Shown here piece by piece: positions 1-11,503 of a stretch of DNA of 64,000 bases (its first letter is position 1; every line of letters begins with the position of its first letter). The notes beneath the pieces were generated by a model, which was given only the letters and a program-made list of their open reading frames with translations, made no database searches and had not been told where the DNA came from. Source of the DNA: Lumbricus terrestris (taxonomy: Eukaryota > Annelida > Clitellata > Crassiclitellata > Lumbricidae); assembly GCA_949752735.1 (NCBI GenBank), contig OX457043.1:112001-176000 (forward strand). Direction: 5' to 3'. The translations under genes were made by a program, and so were the position numbers.

Positions 1-271
1 AAAATTACTGAAAAAAGTCATCAGCTTATTGACAAGGAAGAATGGTATGTTTCATTAGATTTCGAGCAAATGACTAAAAAAAGTCATCAGAAATTTTGAT
101 ATGGAAAATTTGTTATTTTTCAGGAGATTTCGAGATAAGAAATTTTGGCCGATGAAAATGGAAAAGGTCGTCGGCGACTACGCCATCCGCCCAAAATGTG
201 GCGCCTCGGCGATCGTCCTTCGGCCGCTAGTTCGTCTCCCCCCAACCTCTAGACCCAAGTCTCCGCCTATG
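1..271. repeat. hAT-type MITE, right part (CAT-GGCGGAGACC family)
   Basis: The right end at 256-271 reads AAGTCTCCGCCTATG, the complement of the CATRGGCGGAGACC terminus seen in full copies at 29598-29885 and 40393-40710. The body carries the AAAAAAGTCATCAG phrase and GGCG/GAAAA-rich text typical of this family. The left end lies outside the window, so no target duplication can be checked. Confidence 0.6.
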
Positions 272-1115
272 GTCCATTGTTAGCATCAGCAGGACGTTCA
301 CTTGACTTCAGTGTTTGAAGTTGATAAAATTAGAATTCAGACGAAAGGGAATTGTCTAAGGCGAAGAAACAACTGGCGTCGAATGTTAAGAATCTATTCA
401 AGATAAATCTGCTGTTATATTTTGAGTAAAAACTGTTTCTCTGCTGATGAGGCATTCATTATTTTCCACCTCGGGTTTTTGATTGGATGTTTGTGAGCAA
501 ATGCAGATCTGTTTTTTGACTGAAGGTGGGAGATGAAGTCATCTGCCCTGCCCTGCTGCTAACTCTGAAGTTTACAACACTTAAAGACTTACTGATCGAA
601 ACGTTTTGTTGAGTGTTAGGAGTTTTGTAATAATTAAGTTACATCACCAAAGATATAAATTTTCTTGAAAATTCATATCACATTGTAATATGTAATAATT
701 GTAAGCTTGTTTGGTTCATTAGTTGCAAGAAATGTCCCATTTGTGCCAGCCCTTTGAGATATTGCAGTCATAATCTGCTACCCTAGCTATAAGCAACGGT
801 TTTTAAGTTAGTCTTTATTGATGATTCCGTTCCGTTCCTAGCCATCCTCGGTACGAGGTTCGGCCGCACCATGCACGATGTTCCTCCAATGATTCCTGTC
901 CTCCGTCATTTATTGATGATTACAGTTCCCATAAATAGCAGCATGTAGTGAATCTATCCCATTCGATCAGAAGTCAGAACTATTTCCAGCAACAGCAATG
1001 TACTGTGGAACCAACAATATCTTTTGCAAAATGAAATTTTCAAGCTAATCATGCCGTTGGTTATTCGAACTGTGTGTAGCCTACGGTTCTTGTCGGGATC
1101 TTTGAGAAGCATCAT

Positions 1116-1384
1116 CAGTGGCGGCGCCAGGATTTCAGTTTTGGGGGGGGCTGAATTCTCGGGGGAAAAATTTCCGTTTTCAGTCGCCAAAATTTCTGAC
1201 GACCTCTTTTTTCTAGTCATTTTGTCGAAATCTTTAAAAAATTAATGTTCCTTATCATATCCGCCGAACTGTCTGGCAAACCTCGTTATTGGGAGGGGGG
1301 TTAAAGGGGTTAATCGTGCAACTATTTTATTTTTACATGGGAAAAAATGGATCGACATTTTTAGGGGGCTTAGCGCCGCTACTG
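1116..1384. mobile_element. hAT MITE with 8-bp target duplication
   Basis: The terminal inverted repeat starts CAGTGGCGGCGCC and the far end is GGCGCCGCTACTG-like (TTAGCGCCGCTACTG). It is bounded by the 8-bp direct repeat AGCATCAT at 1108-1115 and 1385-1392. Eight-bp duplications with CAG...CTG ends are the mark of hAT transposition. It is 269 bp long and has no transposase, so it is non-autonomous. Confidence 0.88.
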
Positions 1385-2460
1385 AGCATCATAATGTTAA
1401 CTCGTGTGTTTGTGTCGTGTTGCTTTGAATGTCGGACGACTGTAGTAGGAAAGTAGTGAAATCTTCGAACGGTTAATTCTTAATGGTAGGCCTATACGTG
1501 TTGGTATAGACCGACGACCGTCAGAGGCAGACTTAGCAATTAATCTGTCGCCCGTCAAAAACTGATACTTATGTTTCAAAGTTCTTTTGTCATCTCGCTG
1601 GCAGTTTTTTATTAAATTAATCGGTCACACTGGAATTCCGTCTTCGAGACAATTAGCATAGCCTAATCAATCTGCTTGCTTATCTATTAGGCCTACCATG
1701 AACAATTGAACATGCATTTGAGAGTCGTTGGATCGTTACACTGCAAATTATACAGGCTGCTGCTTGTTCTAGCACTCCACGGAATGGATCGAGTCAAGGA
1801 TGCATTTTAGTTGAGCTGTGAAGGCCAAACGAGAACTTTTTGCCACGCCTAGAATGGGAGAGGCGACGTGTAGGGGGCAAAATAATTACCCTGATTAGTT
1901 CGACAGTAGCCTAGTCTAGCTATGTGCACCTCTCCTTGGATCGACGAAATGCCACCGAAGATAAATCAAAACATGAACCAGATTTTCTTCAGCGCTTTAA
2001 TTCTTTGATGCAAATCAGCCTGTCGCGGTTTTTTGTGAGTAGCCTACTAAAAATTTTCGAAATTTAGACTGCAATGTTCCGTATGAAAAATAAATGGTCA
2101 GACTGATCCACGTGGCGTTGGATGTGAGAATGAGACTTTAGTGTAGTGCCCTAAGAAAGAACGTGGGTTAATTGAACCTTTCAACCCCCACCCCCGACAA
2201 TTATCACTCTGGGCTACAATTCTACATAATATGGATCTAAAACCGTAAAACGCAGCTTAAGATCGAGTCAATGCATATTATTTTCAGTCTAAGGCGGTAA
2301 GGCTATTTTTTAATTATGTCATTAGAACTTGTTGGCAGTGGCGTAGGCCGTGTAGCTGGGGTCAGAGCTAGGGTATTGGCACTACACGTACGTGTCTCCG
2401 GGTGCTGAGGGAATGGGTGCCAAAATGAGGGCTAAAATTGATAACTTGATTTTTTACTAG

Positions 2461-2608
2461 CAGTGGCGTAGCCAGGAATTTTTGATGGCCGGAAACCCTG
2501 TTTTTTTGCTATTTTTCTTACTTAAATGGAAAAATAACCTTAAAAAACCTTTTTCCGGAGCCAATGGGGGGAGTTTAACCCCCGAAACCCCTCTTGCCTA
2601 CGCCACTG
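2461..2608. mobile_element. hAT MITE with 8-bp target duplication
   Basis: Ends CAGTGGCGTAGCCAGG and TGCCTACGCCACTG are inverted repeats. The flanks carry TTTACTAG at 2453-2460 and 2609-2616. It is 148 bp and non-coding. A related left end (CAGTGGCGTAGGCCG) lies alone at about 2336. Confidence 0.9.
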
Positions 2609-2689
2609 TTTACTAGTCTATCCCATAGCCTATACATGTAAATATATAAGAGTTAATTTCGGCACCCAAAAATATCCAGTTTAATCAGC

Positions 2690-3130
2690 TATCTCCTCGT
2701 TCCTTACAAGCCAGTTTTTGGCGCTCGCGCTCCATTGAACACAACGGGGAGGGGAACTCCAGAAACAAATCGCGATTCGCAAATGATAAAACCACAATGC
2801 AGGGTTGTTGGGCCGATCAAATTTTTTAGCCGGCTCGATTGAGTAGGCCTATGTCTGCCACGCCATTTAGGTCCTCATGCTAGCCCGATATTTTGAATTT
2901 CTGAAACAAGCCACCTTCGGAAAGCGAACCGTGTCCCGCAAGCATAGGCGCAACCACCCTATGGGACCCACGGGACGCGTCCCCCAACTTTTGAGTGGTC
3001 CCCTAACTTTATTATTATGATCCCCCAAATTTTAGGACGTGATTCATTATGGTCCCCCAACTTTTAGGACGTGATTGCACCTATGCCCGCAAGGCGCACG
3101 CTCTCTTTCACAGAGTCACGTACAGGCGCG
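2690..3130. repeat. Dispersed repeat, interrupted; inverted copy at about 23590-23720
   Basis: Sequence around 2845-2935 and 3086-3115 (CACGCCATT, CTAGCCCGA, CCACCTTCGGAAAGCGAACC, CGCACGCTCTCTTTC) recurs in the opposite orientation near 23600-23705. The copy here is split by the MITE at 2943-3085. The second copy serves as an unfilled-site control. The superfamily is not recognised. Confidence 0.6.
2943..3085. mobile_element. hAT MITE nested in an older repeat
   Basis: Ends CATAGGCGCAACCACCC and GATTGCACCTATG are inverted repeats. The 8-bp direct repeat CCCGCAAG flanks it at 2935-2942 and 3086-3093. The body is mostly two copies of a GGTCCCCCAACTTT-like phrase. The related repeat near 23610 lacks the insert. 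Confidence 0.85.
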
Positions 3131-3135
3131 TGGCC

Positions 3136-3139
<4 letters not shown>

Positions 3140-3173
<34 letters not shown>
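3140..3173. repeat. (GA)n microsatellite
   Basis: About 16 uninterrupted GA dinucleotides. No function is implied. Confidence 0.95.
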
Positions 3174-3174
<1 letters not shown>

Positions 3175-3489
3175 TTGCTGTGTATTAGCACCGTTCTACC
3201 CTATTTGGGCCTATTCTGTTAGTATTTAAAATCAGTTGCGGCGCCAGGCCAGGGCTGTTTTTATGGAATTTTTATAATTGCACAACCCTTTCTTTTCTTT
3301 CCCATCTTCCATGGTAAATTACTCCCAATCAAATGACAATCGACTTTTTAGACTAGCTTTAAATGCACGGAAGTGCATCTAGGCTACAACTGCACAACTC
3401 TATTTAGAATTGCACATTTTGTGTACAACTACACGTTAAAAAACGCCCTGTAAAGGGCTAATCCCCCCCCAAAGATTGTCAGGTTTGTT

Positions 3490-3815
3490 TGCACAGGGAA
3501 ATGGATAAAATATTTTCATGAGATCTCGACTAAGCCCTCTAAAAAAAAGTCATCAGGATTTTGGGGAGAACTAGAGAAAATGAAATAGCCTATTTTCTTA
3601 TTTTCTAGAGATTTTCCAAATGATCAAAAGAGGTCGTCAGTTTTTGGACTGGGAAAATTTGATGTTTTTCTTGAGATTTTGGCCAAATGACTAAATAAAA
3701 AAAATAAATAAAAGAGATCGTCAGAAATTTTGGCGAATGAAAATTAAAAATTTACTCCCGCGATTCGTCCCGCTCAACCAGCTCCCAAAAACTGAATTCC
3801 TGGCGCCGACGCTAG
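3490..3815. repeat. MITE-like repeat with AAAAGTCATCAG phrase
   Basis: Contains AAAAAAAAGTCATCAG, AAAGAGGTCGTCAG and AAAGAGATCGTCAG phrases separated by GATTTTGG/GAAAA text. It ends in TTCCTGGCGCCGACGCTAG, a hAT-like end resembling CAG-GGCGCCAGG termini elsewhere. A possible left end is CAGTTGCGGCGCCAGG near 3231. No clean target duplication was found. Confidence 0.5.
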
Positions 3816-3948
3816 TTAGCTAAGATTGATGTTAATTCAGATAACTGACTGCTTATAGCTGTATAATGTAATTGGTTGCGTTCTGCCAACCGGATTGTTG
3901 AATAAACGAAAATTAGACGTAGGTTACTTAATTAGTAGTTTAGCTTTT

Positions 3949-4093
3949 TGTAGTATATTTTACTCCACCGCACCTATAAACTACCTTGGACACCTTGTTG
4001 AATTCTGGGACAGTCGTCTTCCTGTTTCCGTTGTGTGCAATCAGACTTAAAATAAAACTAATTATTAAAGTCATTTATGCCTAGTATATTACA
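3949..4093 (+). repeat. 5' LTR of Ty3/gypsy remnant
   Basis: This 145-bp repeat begins TGTAGTATATTTTACTCC and ends TATTACA. The same sequence, split by an 821-bp insert, makes the 3' LTR at 5853-6827. A primer-binding-like TGGCGACGAGGATGGG follows at 4095. The 4-5 bp flanks (CTTTT before, ATTTT after the 3' LTR) match in four of five bases, so the target duplication is only suggestive. Confidence 0.85.
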
Positions 4094-4119
4094 TTGGCGA
4101 CGAGGATGGGATTCCAGTA

Positions 4120-5694
4120 TTTCATCTGGATTTGCCTCCCGTTAGAGCATCAGAGATACAACGATGGACATCCAAGGATCCGGTGTTGTTGCAAGTGTTA
4201 AAGAGCGTACAGTATGGAGAGTGGCCCCAAGATGGACAAGGAACATCAGCAATTGATCCATATATTAAACGGAAGTTAGAATTATGGGTTCAAGAAGGTT
4301 GTTTGCTGTGGGGACATCGAGTGGTGGTGCCCAAAGAAGGTCACCGGAAGGTGCTGAATGAATTGTATGAAACACATCCGGGCATCTGTCGAATGAAGGC
4401 TCTGGCACGAAGCTATGTCTGGTGGCCGGGTTTGGACGCTGATATAGAATCTATAGTGCGTAGTTGTGAGGTGTGTCAACGTCAACGGAATACTCCTCCG
4501 GAGGCACCACTACATCAATGGGAGCATCCACGACGACCATGGCCTCGGATTCATGTGGATTATGCTGGACCATTCTTAAACAGAATGTTTTTGGTGGTCA
4601 GTGATGCATATTCAAAATGGTTGGAAGTTTGTCCTTTAAATGGCTCCACGGCTAAAATGACAATTGAAACCATGATGAAAAAATTTGCAACACATGGACT
4701 TCCAGAACAATGTGTCACAGATAATGGCCCTTGCTTCAGTAGTGGGGAGTTTCGAGATTTTATGGAGAGTAACGGCATTAAACACATTCAAGTGGCTCCA
4801 TATCATCCGGCTTCAAATGGGCAGGCTGAGAATGCCGTTCAAATTTTCAAAAAGGGCATGAAAAAAATTACTTAAGTCACTGTGGAAGCGAGAGTAGCCA
4901 AATTTCTATTTCATTATCGCAAAACACCCCACACCACTACAGGAATTTCTCCAGCAGAATTACTCATGGGAAGAAAGTTGTATTCACGGTTGGACCTTCT
5001 GTTTCCACAAGTACACACACGAGTAAGTGAAAAACAATTTGATGCAAAACAAAGACATGATCAGCATGCACAAGCTCGTAGTTTCAAGACGGGAGATATC
5101 GTGTGGGCAAATTCATTTGGCCACGGCTCTAGCTGGAGGGAGACCACACTTATCCGACCGACTGGACCCGTTTCGTGGGATATCAAATGGCAGGATGGCA
5201 GCCAGGCCAAAAGACATCAGGATCACTTTGTGTCGACGTCAACGGAATACTCCTCCGGAGGCACCACTACATCAATGGCGTCACCGATATGGGGCGGCTG
5301 AAAAAAAATATCACTGTTGGAAATGCAGTATCAGAGGAGATTCAGACAAGAACAGGTGAGCAGAGGGTTACTGTGGAGGAACAAGTATCAGAGCATGGTC
5401 TCAAGAATGCCAAGGAGTCACACAACAAAAACCGCCTGTGCTGGAACACTGAAACAGACTATGTCACCGGTTCAATCTGAGGTTTTGCCATCAGTTGTAT
5501 GCACGTCACTTGAGGCCGAGCCTCTACGAAGGCAGGAGAGAAGGCGGGAAATCACACAACCGGATGAGACATTGGTTGCAACTCGACCAAAACGTTTATT
5601 AAAGAAACCAGAATATTTGAAGGACTTTGTACACTGTATGGGATGTTACTGTGGCTCAGACAGTTTAGAAGAAACATTATTTACAGCAGTTTAA
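4120..5694 (+). pseudogene. Ty3/gypsy pol remnant: integrase only
   Basis: The frame opens without an ATG in the RNase H-integrase linker, only about 25 bp after the primer-binding site, so gag, protease, reverse transcriptase and RNase H have been deleted. Visible parts are the HHCC zinc finger (H of EGHRKV, H of YETHPG, then CEVC), the catalytic core with D in HVDYAGPF, D in VTDNGPCF and E in NGQAEN, and the C-terminal RPKRLLKKPEYLKDFV tail. Two in-frame stops break it: TAA at 4873-4875 and TGA at 5299-5301. The rest of the frame stays open, so the damage is point mutation rather than frameshift. A 45-bp segment at about 4475-4520 recurs near 5234-5279. Confidence 0.93.
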
Positions 5695-5852
5695 ATAGCA
5701 TTTTTACAGAATGCTAATTTCTGTTTAAAGAGCATTTCACAGAATGCTAATTTCTGTTTCAGCTGAGGAGATGGAACATTATCTTTAAACAGTAACAGTT
5801 TCAGATTATAGTTTAACAGTTTCAGAGGGGACATTATCTTAGGAGAGAGGGA

Positions 5853-6827
5853 TGTAGTATATTTTACTCCACCACACCTATCAACTACCTTGGACGGTTA
5901 CATGACATTTGAACGGACGACAAAAGAACGTGCGACAGTAGAACGGCGACAGTAGAACGGTGTATTAGATGACCGCTGAGACTATTGAACAGCCGGACAG
6001 TTGAACGGGCGACAGATGACCGGTGGACAATTGATGGGTAAAGTTTATAAAATTTCAAGGCAATCGAACATTTACTGTTTTGGACATGTAGAGCTGTAGG
6101 CCCACCAAGTTCAATGTCTCGTTGTTTGACAAACGGGCAACTGAGCTTAAATACATTAAAATTTCTGCTTTGCCATAGCTGGCGACTGCACGTGTACCCG
6201 TTGGATTAATTCTCGATACATTTCTTCTTGCTTTGGCTGAAGCATACCGGTCGATTCTTACAAGAAAGTAGTCTCTTGCATTTGAATGTCCTTCTTGAAA
6301 AACTTGAGACCTGTTGGGTGGTGAGAGAAGAACATCGACTGGAGTTCGAAATGTCATCCTTCCATTGAATTTGTTGTTCCCATCCATTCCAGCCGTGTAA
6401 AATAAAACTTTGTGACTTTTGTCACATGTAAAATTAACAGTTTGTCGCACATGTGACAATAAAACTTTCTATAACTTTCTCTAATATTCAGCGTCACCAG
6501 ACGTCGCGCCCAACATTCAGTCAAAACTCAAAGTAGACCTACGTGCATAGCGTACAACGCCGCACCTTGAGAATTGTTCATTAGTCGGCCCGGTAATATG
6601 ACGTTCCGGTTAAGTGTCGCCTGTTCTATTGTCGGCCCGTTCCAATATCGCCCGTTAAAGTGTCGCCGGTCAAGTGTCGTCCGTTCAAATGACCACCGTT
6701 CAAATGTCCGTACACCACCTTGGACACCTTGTTGAATTCTGGGACAGTCGTCTTCCTGTTTCCGTTGTGTGCATTCAGACTTAAAATAAAACTAATTATT
6801 AAAGTCATTTATGCCTAGTATATTGCA
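5853..6827 (+). repeat. 3' LTR of Ty3/gypsy remnant, split by element at 5896-6716
   Basis: The LTR parts are 5853-5895 and 6717-6827. They match the 5' LTR at 3949-4093 apart from a few substitutions. A purine-rich tract (AGGAGAGAGGGA) lies immediately upstream at about 5841. The duplicated ACCTTGGAC at 5887-5895 and 6717-6725 is the scar of the nested insertion. Confidence 0.88.
5896..6716. mobile_element. Phrase-ended element A with 9-bp target duplication (Mutator-like?)
   Basis: This 821-bp insert is bounded by ACCTTGGAC on both sides, and the intact 5' LTR shows the unfilled site. Its ends GGTTACATGACATTTGAACGG and, on the other strand, GGTGTACGGACATTTGAACG match at about 17 of 21 positions. 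Inside each end the sequence goes on as degenerate tandem phrases of about 16 bp around CGGNCGACANTTGAA. Nine-bp duplications are typical of Mutator-like transposons, but no transposase is recognised. The 134-residue minus-strand frame at 6055-6459 has no family I know. Confidence 0.8.
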
Positions 6828-8062
6828 ATTTTATTATTTGCTGATGATTCAAACGCTTTTTACTCTCATTCCTCTTATGAACAATTAATTAAAATAGCAA
6901 ATAACGACCTAGAAATGGCTAGTGAATGGTTCAAAGCCAATAGGCCTAAGCTTTCTCTGAATATAGACAAATCTAATTATATTATTTTTAGATCTAGTAA
7001 AAGGAAATTTCCTCCACCTCCTGATATAACCTACTAATTGAAAATATTTCTTTACCGCAAGTTTACTCGTCTAAATTCCTGGGTGTACATATCGACCAGC
7101 ACTTAAAATGGAATATACATAGCTGAACTTTCTAAAAAATCTCCAAAAATATAGGCATAATTCACAGAATAGCCTATCTTCTTCCATTTCATATAGGGCC
7201 TACTAAAATCGTTATATTTCACACTTATACACCCATACTTAAGTTATTGTACTCTCATCTGGACATCTACATATGACACTCACCTAACTAAACTAAATAG
7301 ACTGCAGAAAAAAGCCATAAGAATTATTACTAAATCTCCCTTTGATGCTCACACTAGCCCCTTAAAGCCTATCATCAATTGAACATGCTAAAAATATCCC
7401 AAATTAATTTCATCCAGACTTGTACATTTATGTATAGCCTAAGCATGGTCTTTGGCCTAAGTATGACAACAACCTTCTTCCACTTGCATTCTCATCCTAT
7501 TTTAGACCTAACTTATAGACTAAAGGCATTAGAAATAATAGAATCTACATAAGTGTCTTTGCAAAAACGAACACTAGAAAATTTTCTATTAAATATCATG
7601 GTCCTCTTTTGTGGAATAATATACCGGAAATATGCATCCAGGAGTCTCGCTCGATTTAAATCCCAAATCCATGCACACACATTAAAAAATGTAAAATGAA
7701 CAACCCATTTAATCAGTGGTTTTCCCCCATTCTTTTCTTTTTAGTTGAGTAGAGGGAAGGTATCCCACTGCTAATGTTTAATTGATTCCAAAAATGCTAC
7801 CATTTCTATCTGTTTCCTGATCTATTATCATTTATCATATTATAGGGAAGAATATTTTCTTTGGTAAATAGGCCCCAGTAGCGGGATCACTCCCTTCGGG
7901 TAGCCAATTGCTCCCTACATTTCACAGTAGGCCTACGGTAATGATTGTAGGCCTACACTAAGCTATTCCATCGCAATTATTAACTGCAATTTATCACTGT
8001 GTACTATTATGATTGCATAATTGTTTGATTTTTTGGGATCAATAAACAAGTTCAAGTAATTA
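6828..8062 (+). pseudogene. LINE remnant: reverse transcriptase palm to 3' UTR
   Basis: Translation at 6833-7030 gives LLFADDSNAFYSH, which holds the F-A-D-D catalytic motif of non-LTR reverse transcriptase, followed by DLEMASEWFKANRPKLSLN. Frameshifts and stops follow, with readable pieces such as SKFLGVHIDQHLKW and HRIAYLLPFHI. The 3' UTR has GTAGCGGGATCACTCCC and ends TGGGATCAATAAACAAG. A related 3' end is at about 33990-34440 and a related C-terminus at 24486-25514. It is CR1/L2-like by general appearance only. Confidence 0.85.
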
Positions 8063-9300
8063 GAAGTTTAGATTTTATTGTGGAACTTGGAGAGCGTAAT
8101 CGCTGGGCTATGAAAGTTTTAGATTTTGTGCGAAATGATCCGCTTGATAGGAGTAGGTCAATGGTGGCAGATAAGACGAGGTTTCGCGTATTTTAGAAAT
8201 TCATCTGATTCTGACAACAGTTACTATTTGCTATGGATGGCACCGGTGGATGGAACCAGTCACTAACATCAACTCTGGTTAGATTAAAAATGATCAGCTT
8301 TGAGCATCGATCTAAAACTGTTGTGCGCGTTATAAGTTTTTTCACATCGACGAAATGATGTGTTGCGTTTTCCCCAATACAACTAGTTCAGTTGACTTAA
8401 TATACCAATAACGTAGGCCTAGATTGTAGAGACCAAAGGTGGCCTATCAGTCTATATAATTTTGTGGCGTGAAAAGAAAAATCGTAAAACTCTATGAATG
8501 CTCAGAAAATTAAGTGTTTTAGGACTCGTAGCCTACATTGTCCTAGGTCTATGTCTATATACGAGTATATGCACTTACGGAGCAAAACACAGGAGGAGCA
8601 GGGACAGAGTGGGTCCTACAAAGCTGGTTCTAAAGCATTGTTCGGTACTACTACTACTAGTAACTGCATCGCATGCAAAATGCATCACGAATGCGCGGAA
8701 TTAAGCCATGATCTTTAGTAGAACTATGTACTGAGAAGTAGACAGTCATCGCAGTTTCAACTGAAAACTTTGTTGACCTACATTTCATATCCTGGAAGGC
8801 ATTTTTGTTCATTGCAGCAGAAATTCGTTGCTGAAGTGAAGGTGAATGCAGAAAGTCTTTTTCGTGAGTTTGAAGATGTGAAGGCATTTTATCAAGGCAG
8901 TTCTACAAACGTCTTACATGTGCATTTCCTAGTAACAAAGTGACTACTAATGAAAATGGCTTTGATGACATTAGTAATCTAGAACTATTTACTGGAAAAG
9001 TCATCCAGTGCTTGCCTGGTTAACATTCGAATACACCACCACTCAAGGAGATCATAGTGGTTGTAGTGGTAATGGAAGTGACCATGCGGTGTAAGTAGTG
9101 AAGTCAAGTGCTCAAAGAGACTTGGTTCTCTTTCCGACATCGAAATTTAAGTATTAGGATCTATTTAAAATGCAATGAGCTGTACTTTCCTCTGAGCTAT
9201 TGATTGAGTTGCTACTGTTCTGTCCTTATAGTTTAAATGGCTGAAATGACTCTCCTGTCTGCTGAACAGATTCATTTCAGTTCTAACCATGTAACATAAT
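8063..9300. other. No gene or clear repeat seen
   Basis: AT-rich sequence with short overlapping frames (8494-8718 and others) that show no domain, no splice-bounded exon and no inverted repeat that I could support. It could hold the missing 5' exon of HSF2BP, but I could not identify one. Confidence 0.5.
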
Positions 9301-9345
9301 TATAATAGAAGCTGTACAATGGCATCCCTGGGGATTTTAAACCCA

Positions 9346-9484
9346 ATATTATTATTATTATTACTATTATTATCATCATCATCATTTTTTATAACATTTT
9401 TGTCGCCCAAGGTAGTAAAGATCCCTCAGGCTGTAAAGTGTAAAAGATTAAAATCAGGTTATTATTATTATCATCATCAATATC

Positions 9485-9515
<31 letters not shown>
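9346..9515. repeat. ATT/ATC trinucleotide-rich stretch
   Basis: Two imperfect ATT/TCA trinucleotide runs (9346-9385 and about 9461-9514) with intervening unique sequence. The poly-Asn and poly-Tyr frames across it are composition artefacts. Confidence 0.85.
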
Positions 9516-9849
9516 AATAAATTTGTAACATGATCAGCGTAGCACCAAAATGTGTATGGGGCACGGATAGTAGGGTGGTCGCTAAAAATGAAAGTTTGAA
9601 TTGACTGTTCTCCAAGGCGCCATTTGGTTTCATTCATCCCAGAAACATCACACAAAAAATTGTAAGAAGAAATATTAATATTTAGGACTAGCACAACGCT
9701 ATCAAAGTTTTACCCTTATAATAGCAAGTTTTCTAATGCTCAAAAGTAGCTATATGGTTGTAATCGACCAGGAATCTTCAAACTAGGAATCAATTCTACT
9801 ACTTGTAGTTGATCCACACTTAAACATAATGATGCTACTGTTATCGTAA

Positions 9850-10940
9850 TCATGATCATCAATTTATATAGCGCCACTTCAAAAGAAATTCCTCAAAGGC
9901 AAGAAAACCTGTACAATAGACTGCATCACAGATAACATCTATCATATCTTATGTATTTACAAATGCTACCTGTTTTGCCTTGTTGTCTTGATTGATAATA
10001 ATAGCTTATTGTTCTTAGACTGTTACAGTAAGGGAACAGTAATATATAATATGGATAAATATAAAAATTTTGTGGTTTCATCTGTGTCCTACGTAATTAA
10101 TCTATTCTGCAAAATCACCAATATTCTTAATGAGGTCTGATTTCTCAGAAATATTTCTTTTTGTGCTTGAGTAAAAGAATGTAGTCTTTCTGCTAAAACT
10201 AGTCATAGGTAAAAGAAAATGTCTAAATTATACTTATACTCAAAAAGACGATGATATTTCGTAAAATCAAAAACTTCAAACACGCTGTGCTAGTGCTAAA
10301 TATTTTTCAATCTGGATTTTTGGGCTGCGTCAGTCTTTTACCAAGTGGCACCAAATGCTGGGTTGGAGAAAGAATAAAACCGAAGTTGAAAATTTGCCAT
10401 AACAGATGCGACCACCCTAACGGATAGTCAGCCGCCAGAGGAAGATACAGTTACAGATCTGCATGCTTGAAAGCCAAGGAGAAGTAGTGAGTTTTGAGCT
10501 GCTTTTGGAAAGCAGGAAGTGAATTAGAGCTACGTAGACAGAACAGAAGTCAATTCCATTCTCAGGGTGCATGCAGAGGCAATGAGGCATGAAATACATA
10601 CAAGATCATAACTGTTTGCATCATGGTTCAGCTAAAAGACTTGACCCTTACGATTGCAGGCACCGAGGAGGAATGTTAAGGAGTTAGTTGTGACTGAAGG
10701 TAGGTGGTGGCACTGAGGGATTTGTAGGTCAAACAAGCCAATTTGATATTTTTCCCTATACTGAACAGGAAGCCAATGCAACTGACAGAGTGGGACTGAG
10801 AAACTTGTTCATAGCGGGACTCGCAGCAATATACACGCGCTAAGGAGTTTTGGATGCGCTGCAGCATATCAAGCTCAATATATGATAGACCCACAAAAAC
10901 CGAATTTGCATGATCAAGGCAAAAGGGGACAAGAGTCAAT
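9850..10940 (-). pseudogene. LINE remnant, reverse transcriptase C-terminus
   Basis: Minus-strand translation near 10700-10900 gives DMLQRIQNSLARV followed by IKLACLTYKSLS, the usual thumb/C-terminal signature of CR1/L2-like non-LTR elements. Further 3', NSLPAFQKQLKTHYF is readable near 10480-10540. The 3' end at about 9855 carries TTTATATAGCGCC, a tail also seen near 54910 and 62390. It is broken by frameshifts. Confidence 0.75.
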
Positions 10941-11349
10941 GGTTTGTGACATAGGCATAGTCAGGGCCGACCTGATATGACGTATTGCCTTAATGTGCTA
11001 AAACCAGATTTACAAATGCTTGACATGATGTGAGGTCGAAATGGCTTGTGAACTTACTATCATCCTAGATGTAGCTTGCTACTGACGATGCTATAGAAAT
11101 TGTTGTAAATACAATACAACACGCTACAATGAATGCAAGAAAGCTTTATATTGAAACTCAATTTGCATCACGCTTTCAATGCAACAGCCTAAACCTTTGA
11201 ACCATTACCTGGATCTTTATGAATGGTTACTTTGATTGTTTTTAGGTTTCTGCCATGGATGCAGTGCAATGACAAACATCTGTGCTTGTAAACTTTGTGC
11301 CATTATTTTGTAAAACCTATTACCAAACATTTACCATCTGTTTTTGAAG

Positions 11350-11503
11350 GTGGATGACAGTGTGAACAGTGATTTGGTGTTGGTATCAAAGAAAGATCTT
11401 TGGAGACTGAGACGAGAGATCCGCATTCTGAGAGATGTTTTGCCTCAAGTAATCAATGCTGATATCCCACTTGCATATGGACTGCTGAAAGAAACAGAAA
11501 ATG
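11350..11503 (+). CDS. HSF2BP: HSF2BP exon (first one found)
   Basis: Acceptor TTTTTGAAG precedes it. It starts in phase 0 and encodes VDDSVNSDLVLVSKKDLWRL and on through RDVLPQVINAD, the N-terminal helix region. The donor GTCATT after AAATG is weak, but it is the choice that leaves one base and so fits the next exon. Ending at CAA/GTAATC is the alternative. Confidence 0.8.

Noticed and set aside
6055..6459. 134-codon frame as the transposase of element A
   Set aside because: No DDE residues, zinc finger or MULE motif could be recognised; kept only as a frame.
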